From the NCBI RefSeq assembly GCF_000238595.1, contig NZ_AGTS01000075.1, positions 124,001-188,000 on the forward strand: a stretch of DNA of 64,000 bases, in the 5' to 3' direction. Origin of the DNA: Acidovorax sp. NO-1 (GTDB lineage Bacteria > Pseudomonadota > Gammaproteobacteria > Burkholderiales > Burkholderiaceae_C). Made by a program: the position numbers and the translations under genes. A model generated the notes under the pieces. The model was not told where the DNA came from. It made no database searches and saw nothing but the letters and a program-made list of their open reading frames with translations. Positions 26,575 to 35,500 of this stretch are shown here, piece by piece (position 1 is the stretch's first letter; each line of letters begins with the position of its first letter).

Positions 26575-27753
26575 ATGCTTCCCAACACCTTTCTCACGGC
26601 CGACGAAAAAACCGAGCTGCAGCTGTTCACCGAGTCGCTGGAGCGCTTCTGCGACGCCGAGATCGAACCCCATTACCGCACCTGGGAAAAGGCCGGCCGC
26701 GTGCCGCGCGAACTGCTGCGCAAGATGGGCGAGAACGGCTACCTCTGCGCCGACGTGCCCGACGCCTATGGCGGCCCGGGGGCCAGCGTGCCGTTTTCGT
26801 TCGCCGTGGTCGAGGTGCTCTCGCGCCGGGGTTACGGCGGCTTTGTCGGCGGGCTGCAGGTGCACAACGACATCATCCCGCCCTACCTGCTGCACTGCGG
26901 CACCGAGGCGCAGCGCCAGTACTGGCTGCCGCGCATGGCCAGCGGCGAGGCGATTGCCGCCATCGGCATGACCGAGCCCGGCGCGGGCAGCGACCTCAAG
27001 GCCATCCGCACCACGGCGCGACGGGTAAGTGACAGCGACGGCGACCACTACGTCATCAACGGCAGCAAGATCTTCATCAGCAACGGCCAGAACTGCGACC
27101 TGCTGGTGCTCGCCGCCAAGACCGACCCGGCCCTGGGCGCCAAGGGCGTGAGCCTGTTCCTGGTGGACGCAGCCACGTCCGGCTTCACGCGCGGTCAGAA
27201 CCTCGAAAAAATCGGCCAGCACGCGGGCGACACCTCCGAGCTGTTCTTCAACGACATGCGCGTGCCGGCAGACGCCCTGCTCGGCGGCGTGGAAGGCCAG
27301 GGCTTCGTGCAGATGATGCGCGAACTGCCGCGCGAGCGCCTCATCATCGGCGTGCAGGCGGTGCACGGCGCCAAGGGCGCGCTCGATGCCACGCTGCAAT
27401 ACGTGCAGGAGCGCCAGGCCTTCGGCCAGCCCATCGGCCAGTTCCAGAACACGCGTTTCACGCTGGCGCAATGCGCCAGCGACATCGCCGCCGCCGAAGC
27501 CTTCCTGAACATGAGCGTGGCGGCTTATCAGCGCGGCGAACTCACGCCCGAGGCGGTGAGCGCGCTCAAGCTGCACACCACCGAGCTGTTCAGCCGCGTG
27601 GCCGACGCCTGCCTGCAGCTTTTTGGCGGCTACGGTTACATGGCCGAGTACCCGATCTCGCGCTTCTGGACCGATGCGCGCGTGCTGCGCATTTATGGCG
27701 GCACGTCGGAGATCATGAAAGAGCTGGTGGCGCGCTCGCTGCTGGGGCGGTGA
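26575..27753 (+). CDS. Acyl-CoA dehydrogenase, LCAD-like
   Basis: A 392-residue FAD-dependent dehydrogenase introducing the alpha-beta double bond of acyl-CoA. The signature GMTEPGAGSDLKAI (about 137-150) and RERLIIGVQA are clear. Near the C-terminus it has RIYGGTSEIMKELVAR: the glutamate that is the base in medium- and short-chain enzymes (YEGT) is glycine, as in long-chain acyl-CoA dehydrogenase, where the base lies on another helix. This supports a longer-chain substrate. It is the last gene of the operon. Confidence 0.92.
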   Translation: MLPNTFLTADEKTELQLFTESLERFCDAEIEPHYRTWEKAGRVPRELLRKMGENGYLCADVPDAYGGPGASVPFSFAVVEVLSRRGYGGFVGGLQVHNDIIPPYLLHCGTEAQRQYWLPRMASGEAIAAIGMTEPGAGSDLKAIRTTARRVSDSDGDHYVINGSKIFISNGQNCDLLVLAAKTDPALGAKGVSLFLVDAATSGFTRGQNLEKIGQHAGDTSELFFNDMRVPADALLGGVEGQGFVQMMRELPRERLIIGVQAVHGAKGALDATLQYVQERQAFGQPIGQFQNTRFTLAQCASDIAAAEAFLNMSVAAYQRGELTPEAVSALKLHTTELFSRVADACLQLFGGYGYMAEYPISRFWTDARVLRIYGGTSEIMKELVARSLLGR

Positions 27754-28063
27754 GGCGCCGGGCCCGAGGGCCCCCATGTTCCATGCACTTTTGTTGGCCG
27801 GGCAGAGAAGCAACCCGTGGCCTGGGCCACCCATGCGCCACCCATCATTGATTGCACCACCAGAACAGTGAGTTCATCCATCGCCTGTTTATCCATGGTT
27901 CACCGCCATTTAAAGTTCAGTCCATGGTTGAAACACTGCGCCCGAGACCTCGCCACCACGCCCGCCCGCCGAAGGCTTGGTCTTGCGCGCGCGTCTGCGT
28001 CTGTGTCAGCTCCGCGAGGTCAACTACTGCGGCCGCACCCAGGCCCCTGCGGGAGCCGCCGCC
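27754..28063. other. Intergenic region before the pirin gene
   Basis: About 310 bp with no convincing gene, terminator or repeat. It is less GC-rich than its surroundings around 27840-27930 and presumably carries the pirin promoter; no clear -35/-10 pair stands out. Confidence 0.5.
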
Positions 28064-28837
28064 GTGATCACGGTCCGCCCATCCTCCGAGCGGGGCCGCT
28101 CCTCCACAGGCTGGCTGCACAGCGCTCACAGCTTTTCGTTTGGCGCCTACTTTGACCTGCGCCACCAGGGCCATGGCAACCTGCTGGTACTCAACGACGA
28201 CACCATGGCGCCCGGCAAGGGCTTTGGCACGCATGGGCACCGCGACATGGAGATCGTGAGCTATGTACTCGATGGCGCGCTGGCCCACCAGGACAATCTG
28301 CCAACGCACCAGCGCCAGCCCGTAGGCCCGGCAGGCGCTGAGCCCGACGGTGACAAGCGCGACGCGCCTGCTACCGGCATCCTGCGGCCCGGCGATGTGC
28401 AGCGCATGAGCGCGGGCTGGGGCGTACAGCACAGCGAGTTCAATGCGCTGCCGGACCAGGACACACACTTCCTGCAGATCTGGATCAAGCCGCTGTTCAC
28501 CGGCATCCGCCCCAGCTACGAGCAAAAACATTTTTCTGCGGCCGACCGCCGCGGGCGTCTGGTGCGCATTGCGTCGCGCAAGGGGCTGGAGGGCTCAGTC
28601 AGCATGAATGCCGATGCCAACGTCTGGGCCGGCCTGTTCGATGGCACCGAAGAGGCTGCCACCCACACGCTCCACCCCGAGCGCCTGGCCTACGTGCACC
28701 TGGCCCGGGGCACGCTCAAGGTCAACGGGGTGCCGCTGGCTGGCGGCGATGGCGCCTTGCTGGAGGCGGAATCCGCATTGACCCTCCACGACGGGGATCA
28801 AGCCGAGGTGCTGGTGTTCGACCTGTCACCAAAGTAA
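28064..28837 (+). CDS. Pirin family protein
   Basis: A 257-residue bicupin of the pirin family (YhaK/quercetinase-like), cytoplasmic, with a metal site formed by GTHGHRDMEI and the later histidine in GWGVQHSEFN. Bacterial pirins have quercetin-dioxygenase or regulatory roles. I chose the GTG at 28064, nine bases after GGGAG; the protein then begins ITVRPSSERG and reaches the conserved SFSFGAYFD. An ATG at 27977 would add 29 residues unlike the family. The gamma-glutamylcyclotransferase gene follows after 21 bp. Confidence 0.87.
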   Translation: MITVRPSSERGRSSTGWLHSAHSFSFGAYFDLRHQGHGNLLVLNDDTMAPGKGFGTHGHRDMEIVSYVLDGALAHQDNLPTHQRQPVGPAGAEPDGDKRDAPATGILRPGDVQRMSAGWGVQHSEFNALPDQDTHFLQIWIKPLFTGIRPSYEQKHFSAADRRGRLVRIASRKGLEGSVSMNADANVWAGLFDGTEEAATHTLHPERLAYVHLARGTLKVNGVPLAGGDGALLEAESALTLHDGDQAEVLVFDLSPK

Positions 28838-28858
28838 TGACACCAGCGGCGCCATGAC

Positions 28859-29587
28859 ATGACCAGCAACCCTTTCATACACCTGCCCGAGCTGCAAGGC
28901 CGGGTGACGCCGCCCCACGCCTCGGGCCTGCGCCTGACCGACGAGGTGCTGGCCGAGTGGGACGCACAGGCGCACTGCCAGGGACTGCCCGCCCACTGGC
29001 GCCTGCCCGACTGCGATGTGGAACGCTCGCGCCACGCAGTGCTGGCCGGTCTGGCAGCGCACGAGGACCTGTGGGTGTTTGCCTATGGCTCACTGGTCTG
29101 GAACCCGGGCTTTCATTTTGACGAGGTGCGCAGGGCCAACCTGCCAGGGTTTGCGCGCCGCTTTGCGCTGAGCACCACCATTGGCCGTGGCACGCCCGAT
29201 TGCCCCGGCCTGGTGCTCACCCTGCAAAGTGACAACGGGCAGTGCGAGGGCCTGGCGTTTCGCATACCCGCTGCGCTGGTCGAAACCGAATCGCGCCTGC
29301 TGTGGCGCCGCGAAATGATCCACGGCAGCTACTGCCCGGTACTGCTGCCACTGCACACCCCCCAGGGCACAGTGCAGGCCGTGGTGCTGACGGCCAACAC
29401 CGCCCACCCACACCACTGCGGCGACCTGTCGATGCAAGCAACAGCCGCCATCATTGCGCGTGCCTGCGGCCGCATTGGCAGCAACCGCGAATACCTCGAT
29501 CAGCTGGTGGCGCAATTCGGTGTGCTGGGCATCGAGGACCCCTATGTGCACACGCTCGCGGGCATGGTCGATGAAGCCTGCCGCTGA
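28859..29587 (+). CDS. ChaC-like gamma-glutamylcyclotransferase
   Basis: A 242-residue protein of the ChaC family, which cleaves glutathione to 5-oxoproline and Cys-Gly. The substrate-binding YGSL motif is in VFAYGSLVWNPGF (about 76-88), and the expected catalytic glutamate is in VETESRLLWRRE. An N-terminal extension of about 60 residues precedes the fold. It is probably co-transcribed with pirin. Confidence 0.9.
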   Translation: MTSNPFIHLPELQGRVTPPHASGLRLTDEVLAEWDAQAHCQGLPAHWRLPDCDVERSRHAVLAGLAAHEDLWVFAYGSLVWNPGFHFDEVRRANLPGFARRFALSTTIGRGTPDCPGLVLTLQSDNGQCEGLAFRIPAALVETESRLLWRREMIHGSYCPVLLPLHTPQGTVQAVVLTANTAHPHHCGDLSMQATAAIIARACGRIGSNREYLDQLVAQFGVLGIEDPYVHTLAGMVDEACR

Positions 29588-29618
29588 AGCACCCGCGCCA
29601 GCGGGTTCCACCCCGCCA

Positions 29619-30656
29619 TCAGAAAGGTGCTGACTCCGGGTCGGAATCTACCGGCACCTCGAGCGGACCGGTAACCACACCACCGCCCCCCGCCTTGCGC
29701 GCGGGCGCGGATGGCGCAGAGGGCAGCGCAGCGCCTGCGGCCACCGCCTGCGCTGCACTGGCCACGCCGCTCTCGGCCTCGCCACCCAGCGCCTCGATCA
29801 GGTCGGGAATCAGCTTGACCAGCTCGCCCGTGGCAATGGCCACATCGGTGTCAAAGCCACCATCGTCGGCCTTGGTGCCTTCAAACACGGTGTCCAGGAA
29901 CGCCACCTTCTTGATCTGAAGCCCCTCGGTGAGCATGAACGACACGCGGTCATCCCAGGTGAGGGCCAGCTTGGTGGGCAGCTTGCCGGCGTCGATGTGC
30001 GCCTGCACTTCCTCAATGTCGAGCGGGTGGCGGGCGTAGCGCACCACGGCCTTTTCTTCGCTGGCGCTCTTGAGCTCGCACTCGCGGTCCACCGTGAAGC
30101 CCACGGGCGGCTCCTGTTCCTTGAGCCAGTGCGACATCGCAGCCTGCGGGCTGGTCTGGGTGTTGATCAGCGACACCGACAGGCCCGGCAGCGACTCGAC
30201 GAGCAAGGTCACCACTTCATCCGCACGGCCTTGAGATGAAGTGTCCAGCACCAGCAGGCGCGATGCGGTGTCGATCCACACCCACATCGAGCCCTGCTTG
30301 GTGAAGGCCATGGGCAGCAGGTCGAGCTTGGCCTCGTCTTTCAGCTCCCGGCTTTCCTTCTTGCCGGGCTTGCGGCCGGTTTCCTGCTCGATGCGTTCGG
30401 CCTTTTCCTTCACGCGGCGCGCCAGCACGCTGCCGGGCAGCACTTTGGATTCGACCATGAAGCGCAGGATCCACTGCCCGCCCACCGATTCGGCCAGCGG
30501 GCCATGCGCATCACCGCGCGGCGGCACCCAGCCGAGCGACTTTTCCTGCGTGGCACCACATTCCAGAAAGGGCGCCTTGGCCAGGGCCTCTTCCACTTGC
30601 GTCAGTTCCACCTGCCATTGCGGCGCAATGCGGTACACGATCATGTTCTTGAACAC
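29619..30656 (-). CDS. rdgC: Recombination-associated protein RdgC
   Basis: A 345-residue RdgC. This protein forms a ring around double-stranded DNA, restrains RecA-mediated recombination and is associated with the nucleoid. It begins FKNMIVYRIAPQW and contains LGWVPPRG, FMVESKVLPGSVL and DEAKLDLLPMAF, all typical. The start is a GTG at 30656 with AAAAAGG upstream; a longer reading to 30704 is less likely. C-terminal residues after 300 are a low-complexity Ala/Ser/Pro tail. It is convergent with the cyclotransferase gene. Confidence 0.94.
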   Translation of the reverse strand: MFKNMIVYRIAPQWQVELTQVEEALAKAPFLECGATQEKSLGWVPPRGDAHGPLAESVGGQWILRFMVESKVLPGSVLARRVKEKAERIEQETGRKPGKKESRELKDEAKLDLLPMAFTKQGSMWVWIDTASRLLVLDTSSQGRADEVVTLLVESLPGLSVSLINTQTSPQAAMSHWLKEQEPPVGFTVDRECELKSASEEKAVVRYARHPLDIEEVQAHIDAGKLPTKLALTWDDRVSFMLTEGLQIKKVAFLDTVFEGTKADDGGFDTDVAIATGELVKLIPDLIEALGGEAESGVASAAQAVAAGAALPSAPSAPARKAGGGGVVTGPLEVPVDSDPESAPF

Positions 30657-31017
30657 GGAAAACCTTTTTCGGGGGGTTCGGGAATGGGAGAAAGCGTGGG
30701 GCACCTGCAGCCTGCAGACGCCAGCCCGCCATTGTCGGTGGTCCGCTCCAACCGCCCAGCCACACGACAGGCTTGATGGCGGTCAAGAGAACCAATTCAC
30801 TAGAATTTTGATAGCTGTCAGCGCTTATCCATCATGCGCTAACGGCCATTTTCATTCTAAAAATGGCTGGCCTGGCAACCAAGTTCTTGTCACAACTTTA
30901 CACAGCCTCATCCCGCATGCACCGCGGCGATACATGCGGGGCAGACACTGAACCCCAATCGCCGGAACCACCGTTCCAGCGAGTTGACTGTTCAACCCCT
31001 GTGAAAGGACTCACGCC
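30657..31017. other. Intergenic region between rdgC and the LTXXQ gene
   Basis: No gene is apparent. A family A repeat lies at 30803-30866. Nearer the downstream gene is a short dyad GGAAC-CACC-GTTCC (30964-30977), which could be an operator. The ATG at 31018 is preceded by GAAAGGACTC. Confidence 0.5.
30803..30866. repeat. Dispersed palindromic repeat, family A (copy 6)
   Basis: AATTTTGATAGCTGTC, core AGCGCTTATCCATCATGCGCT, then AACGGCCATTTTCATT. It is one of the better preserved copies. Confidence 0.75.
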
Positions 31018-31635
31018 ATGGCTTTCCATCTTCCACGCCGTTTCGCCGCCACCGCTGTTCTGGCGGCTCTCGCCCTGCCCGTACTGGCGCAGCAACCACC
31101 CGCCATGACCACTGCCCCCACGGCAGGTGCCGCCGCCCAGGACGGCCGCCTCCACCACGCTGGTGAACGCCACCATGGCCACAAGGCCGGTGGCCAACAC
31201 CACGGCAACCGCGCCGAACATCGCGCTGAGTACCGCGCCAAGCACCTGGCGGCCCTCAAGAGCGACCTGAAGCTGACCACCGCGCAGGAACCCGCCTGGA
31301 ACGCCTTCACCGCATCCATGCAGCCCGGCGAGCGCGCCGCCCGCCTGGACCGCTCGGGCATGGAGCAGCTCACCACCCCCGAGCGCATCGACCGCATGCG
31401 GGCCCTGCGCGCGCAGCACGCGGCCGAAGCCGACCGCCGGGGCGAGGCCACCAAGACCTTCTACGCGGCCCTGACACCCGAGCAGCAAAAAACCTTTGAC
31501 GCCAAGTCCCACCGGGGGCAGCGCATGGCGGGCATGAAGGGCGGTGAAGGCCGTCACGGCCACGGAGCCCACCACGGTGGCATGGGTGGCGGCATGCGCG
31601 GTGGTGACGGCAAGCCCGCAGCACCGGCCCAGTAA
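31018..31635 (+). CDS. Periplasmic LTXXQ (Spy/CpxP-like) histidine-rich protein
   Basis: A 205-residue exported protein. A signal peptide (MAFHLPRRFAATAVLAAL to VLAQ, about 25 residues) is followed by a His-rich segment (HHAGERHHGHKAGGQHHG), then helices with the LTXXQ motifs LTTAQ and LTPEQ, and a His/Gly-rich tail. Spy/CpxP relatives act as periplasmic chaperones or sensors of envelope and metal stress; the two histidine-rich ends suggest metal binding. It is followed by a strong terminator. Confidence 0.85.
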   Translation: MAFHLPRRFAATAVLAALALPVLAQQPPAMTTAPTAGAAAQDGRLHHAGERHHGHKAGGQHHGNRAEHRAEYRAKHLAALKSDLKLTTAQEPAWNAFTASMQPGERAARLDRSGMEQLTTPERIDRMRALRAQHAAEADRRGEATKTFYAALTPEQQKTFDAKSHRGQRMAGMKGGEGRHGHGAHHGGMGGGMRGGDGKPAAPAQ

Positions 31636-31665
31636 CACCGCGGCGGCGGCACGGCCCTCCACCCA

Positions 31666-31698
31666 CCCGGCGTTCCGCCCCGAACGCCGGGTTTTTTT
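31666..31698 (+). terminator. Rho-independent terminator of the LTXXQ gene
   Basis: Perfect 10-bp stem CCCGGCGTTC / GAACGCCGGG with a 6-nt loop, followed by seven T. It closes the left side of the origin-like region. Confidence 0.92.
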
Positions 31699-31740
31699 GC
31701 GCCTGTGTTCCGTACATGGGCAGGCCATCAGGGCGGCACC

Positions 31741-31948
31741 TGTGGAAAACGCTGTGGAGAAAAGTGGCACAACCTGGCAGTTATCCACACACAACCGCAC
31801 GCGCCCGAAGTTGTTGTCTGCGGGCCCCGCGCTTTGTGCATGCCGCCCCACATACTTTGCGGCAACGCAAGCCCTTGTCAGGATTGAAGAAAACCGCCTT
31901 GTCCACACCCATGCGCCTGCTCTACTACTACTGTTATTTATATATAAA
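31741..31948 (+). other. Origin-like module 1 (DnaA boxes, trio, AT-rich tract)
   Basis: TGTGGAAAA (31741-31749, reverse-strand box TTTTCCACA), TGTGGAGAA (31753-31761, one mismatch), TTATCCACA (31781-31789, perfect), TTGTCCACA (31899-31907), spacer 31908-31921, CTACTACTACTG (31922-31933) and TTATTTATATATAAA to 31948. Confidence 0.75.
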
Positions 31949-32160
31949 GCTATAGAAGAACAACCAGAACCCCAACCCCGCCCTGGCCCTGCAGGGGTGA
32001 TACGCGCCACTGGCTGCGCCTGGTTCGCGGGATTCCCAAGCCTGAGCGGACGAAACGTCAGCCCGCCCGGTTGGCCGCCCGGATGGGTTGCGGGCCGTGC
32101 GAAGTGAAGCCGCTTTCTGGCCCGACCGTCGCCCACACCGCCCATGCCCAATCTTTTTAC

Positions 32161-32217
32161 TATGAAAAAATAGCTGCTTGCGCTTATCCATCAAGCGTTT
32201 GAGCCCCTTTTTGATGA
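32161..32217. repeat. Dispersed palindromic repeat, family A (copy 7), between the two origin-like modules
   Basis: AAAAAATAGCTGCTTG, core GCGCTTATCCATCAAGCG, then TTTGAGCCCCTTTTTGATG. Its loop TTATCCATC matches a DnaA box at 7 of 9 positions, probably by chance since all family A copies share it. Confidence 0.75.
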
Positions 32218-32279
32218 AATTGCCGCGCACCCCAACGCCAGTGCACAAGACTGGGGACAGTTCTGGCACAACCCGGGGG

Positions 32280-32450
32280 TTATCCACACCATGGAGAGGT
32301 TTGCAGGTTTTATCCCCGGCGCGACGACAGCGGCAGCGGGGGCGGGTGCACAGGGTTGGGCCGCACCCAAGTAGGCGCCAGCGTTCAGGAAAACGCACTT
32401 GTCCACACCCAGGGCCTGTCTCTACTACTACGACTATGTATTTATAGAGA
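32280..32450 (+). other. Origin-like module 2 (DnaA boxes, trio, AT-rich tract)
   Basis: TTATCCACA (32280-32288, perfect), TTGTCCACA (32399-32407), 14-nt spacer 32408-32421, CTACTACTACGACTA (32422-32436) and TGTATTTATAGAGA to 32450. The last box and the trio lie exactly 500 bp from their counterparts in module 1, in the same orientation. Confidence 0.75.
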
Positions 32451-32518
32451 CATTAAGAAGAAGACAAAGGAGAAACCTCCGCGACGCCCGTGACCCTGGC
32501 CGGGCGCGGCGACCGCGC

Positions 32519-32544
32519 GAAAAAAAGCAGCCGTAATAGCTGCT
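32519..32544 (-). terminator. Rho-independent terminator of the GGDEF/EAL gene
   Basis: On the minus strand, stem AGCAGC / GCTGCT with a 7-nt loop followed by seven T. It closes the right side of the origin-like region. Confidence 0.8.
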
Positions 32545-32576
32545 CTGGGGCTGGTCGGCCGGTTGGGCGGGGGTGC

Positions 32577-35500
32577 CTACGCCGCCGGCGCGTGCAGGAA
32601 GGCGTCCAGAAGGTCCACCGACAGGGGGCGGCTGACCAAGTAGCCCTGGTAGAGCTGGCAGCCTGCGCGGGCCAGCAGCTCGCGCTGCTCGGGCGTTTCC
32701 ACGCCTTCGGCGATCACCTCCAGGCCCAGGCTGCGCGACAGGCCGATGATGGTGTCCACAATGGCCGCGTCGTTCGGGTCGGTCAGCAGGTCGCGCACAA
32801 AGCTCTGGTCGATCTTGAGCTGATCGAGCGGCATGCGCTTGAGGTAGCTCAGCGACGAATAGCCGGTGCCAAAGTCGTCCAGCGAGAACCCCACGCCGTG
32901 CGAGCGCAGCGCGGCCATGGTGGCGATGGTGGTTTCCATGTCTTCCACCAGCACGCTTTCGGTGAGTTCCAGCTTGAGCAGCGAGGACGGCGCGCCGGTG
33001 ATGGCCAGCACCCGGGCCACGTCGTCCACAAAACTGGCGTGCCGGAACTGGCGTGAGCTCACGTTCACGGCCATGGTCAGGTGCGAAAGCGCCGGGTCGT
33101 CCTGCCAGCTGGCCAGCAGCTTGCAGGCCGTGTGCAGCACCCAGCGGCCCAGCGGCAGGATGAGCCCGGTTTCCTCGGCCAGCGGGATGAACTGCGCAGG
33201 TGCCACCATGCCGCGCTGGGGGTGTGCCCAGCGCACCAGCGCCTCCACCCCCACGCAGCGGCCCGACTGGTGCATCTGCGGCTGAAAGTGCAGCAAAAAT
33301 TCCTCTTGCGCCAGTGCGGCACGCAGGTCGGTTTCCAGGCCTGCACGGGCCGTCACCACGGCCTGCATGTCGGGGTCGAAAAAGCGCAGCGTGTTGCGCC
33401 CTGCCGTCTTGGCCTGGTACATGGCCAGGTCGGCCTGCTTGAGCAGCTCGCCCACCGTGGTCTGCTCGCCCGTGAAGGGCGCGATGCCGATGCTGGGCGT
33501 GCTGCGGTACTGATAGCCTGCCAGCGCGTACGGCACGGCCAGCATGGACAGGATCTTCTCGCCCACGCCCCGGGCGTGCAGGGCCAGCTCGTGTGGCCTG
33601 GGGCTGAGCTCTTCCAGCATCACCACGAATTCGTCGCCGCCCAGGCGGGCCACGGTGTCCACGCTACGCACACAGGTGTTCAGCCGCTGCGCCACCTGCT
33701 GTAGCAGCAGGTCGCCCTGGTCGTGGCCCAGGGTGTCGTTGAGGGTCTTGAAGTTGTCAAGGTCAATGAACAGCAGCGCGCCGCCCTGCTGGCGCCGCTG
33801 GGCATTGGCCAGCGCGTGGCCCATGCGGTCCATCAGCAGCATGCGGTTGGGCAGGCCGGTGAGGGCGTCGTAAAACGCCAGGCGCTGGATCTCGCGCTCA
33901 TTGGCCTTGCGCTGGCGGATGTCGGTGTTGATGGCCAGGATGGATTGCGGCTGGCCATCGTCGCCCCGCACCAGCGTCCAGCGGCCTTCCACCTCGATGG
34001 GGCTGCCATCCCGGTGGAGCTGCACGATCTCGCCGGTCCACTCGCCGTGGTCCATCACGGCCTGCGTGGCGTGGCGGAAGTGGGTGGGGTCGTCGTACAG
34101 CAGTGTTTCGATCGACTGGCCCAGCGCCTGCAGCTGCGTCCAGCCATACAGGCGCTCGGCGCTCTTGTTCCAGTAGATGATGTGGTGCTGCAGGTCGCGC
34201 ACCAGGATGGCATCCTGCGCCTTGTCCAGCAGCGAGGCCTGGTGGCGGATGCGCGCGTCGGCCAGCTGCCGGTCGATTTCTGCAGACGCCCGCGCCGCAA
34301 AGATCTGCAGGGTGGAGGTGATGAAGTCAGTCTCTGCCAGTGCCTGGCGGAACAGCACGAAGACAATGCCCACCACCTCGCCATCGCCATTGCAAAGCTG
34401 CTGCCCGGCATAGGCCTGGGCACCCACCTCGCGCAGCACGGGGGCATCGGGGTAGCGCTGCTGCACCTTGTCGGCCACCACGTACTCGCGTTGCGACATC
34501 AGCAACAGGCTGGGAGTGCCTTCCAGGCTGTATTCGCTGTTGGGCAGCATGTGCCCGTCTAGCACCGCTGCCAGCGTGGCCACGCGGGGGGGCTTGCCGG
34601 GCGCATCGGGCAGCAGGCGCACCACGCAGCCGCCCTGGGCGCCCAGCGCATCGGCCATGTTGCGCACCAGCTGCACAAAAAATTCGGTGCCCGTGCTGGC
34701 CGACACTGCCGCCGCCACCTTGAGCACCGAGGCCTGCAGGCGCTGCTGCGCCTTGTGCACACGCAGGCTGGTGATGCCAAAGGCCAGGTCGTTGGCGAGC
34801 TCCTGCAGCAGTGCGGCCTCGTCGGCGCTGATCTGCAGAATCTCCGGGGCATAGAGGTACAGCAGGCCAAAGGTGCGGTCGCGACCGCCGTCGCGGTCCT
34901 GCAGCGGCAGGCAGATGACGCCGTGAAAGCCGTGGTCCAGCATGCGGCCGGTCCAGTCGGCGAAATTGCCCTCGGTGCGGATGTCCTGCACGATCACGGG
35001 CTTGCCCGTGCGCACGGCGACCCCTGCCGGCCCCCGGCCATACGGGTCGTCGGCCGACCAGGACAGCTGCAGTTGCTCCAGATAGCCCTGGTTGTGGCCC
35101 GCGTGGGCCACGGCGGCAATGGTTTTGCGCTCGTCGTCCAGCGCAAAACCCACCCAGCCCATGCGGTAGCCACCAATGTCCACGGCAATCTGGCAGATGG
35201 CCTGCAGCAGTGCGGTTTCGGAGGTGGCCCGCACCAGGGTTTCGTTGCAGGCACTGAGCAGGCGCTGGGCGCGGCCCATGCGGGCGAGCTCGCGCTCGGT
35301 GCGCAGGCGTTCGGTCACATCGGTGGCCAGCACCTGGCGGGCGGGCCGGCCATCGAAGCTGATGCCGCCCGCCGTGATCTCCACGTCCATGAACGTGCCG
35401 TCTTTCTTGAGGTGGCGACTGACAACGGGCTTCCTGCGCTGGTCGATCGGAATGGCTTCGATGGCAGATTTCATGGCCTCGCGCCGTTCTGCGGGCCACA

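Larger units (their letters stand above)
31699..32518. other. Candidate replication origin (oriC-like): two tandem unwinding modules
   Basis: A gene-free stretch bounded by converging terminators (31666-31698 plus, 32519-32544 minus). It holds two directly repeated modules whose landmarks are exactly 500 bp apart. Each has GGCACAACC, a perfect DnaA box TTATCCACA, about 110 nt further TTGTCCACA, a 14-nt GC-rich spacer, CTACTACTAC and an AT-rich tract. This order (DnaA boxes, GC-rich spacer, 3'-GAT-5' trinucleotides, AT-rich) is that of the basal unwinding system described for bacterial oriC. dnaA is not in the window. It could instead be another DnaA-titrating locus, but the trio and AT tract favour an origin. 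Confidence 0.75.

Noticed and set aside
27840-27930. Small open frames in the 27.75-28.06 kb gap
   Set aside because: No ribosome-binding site or family match; treated as a promoter region.
30888-30914. TGTCACA resembling the ECF41 -35 element before the LTXXQ gene
   Set aside because: No CGTC 16 nt downstream (TCCC instead).
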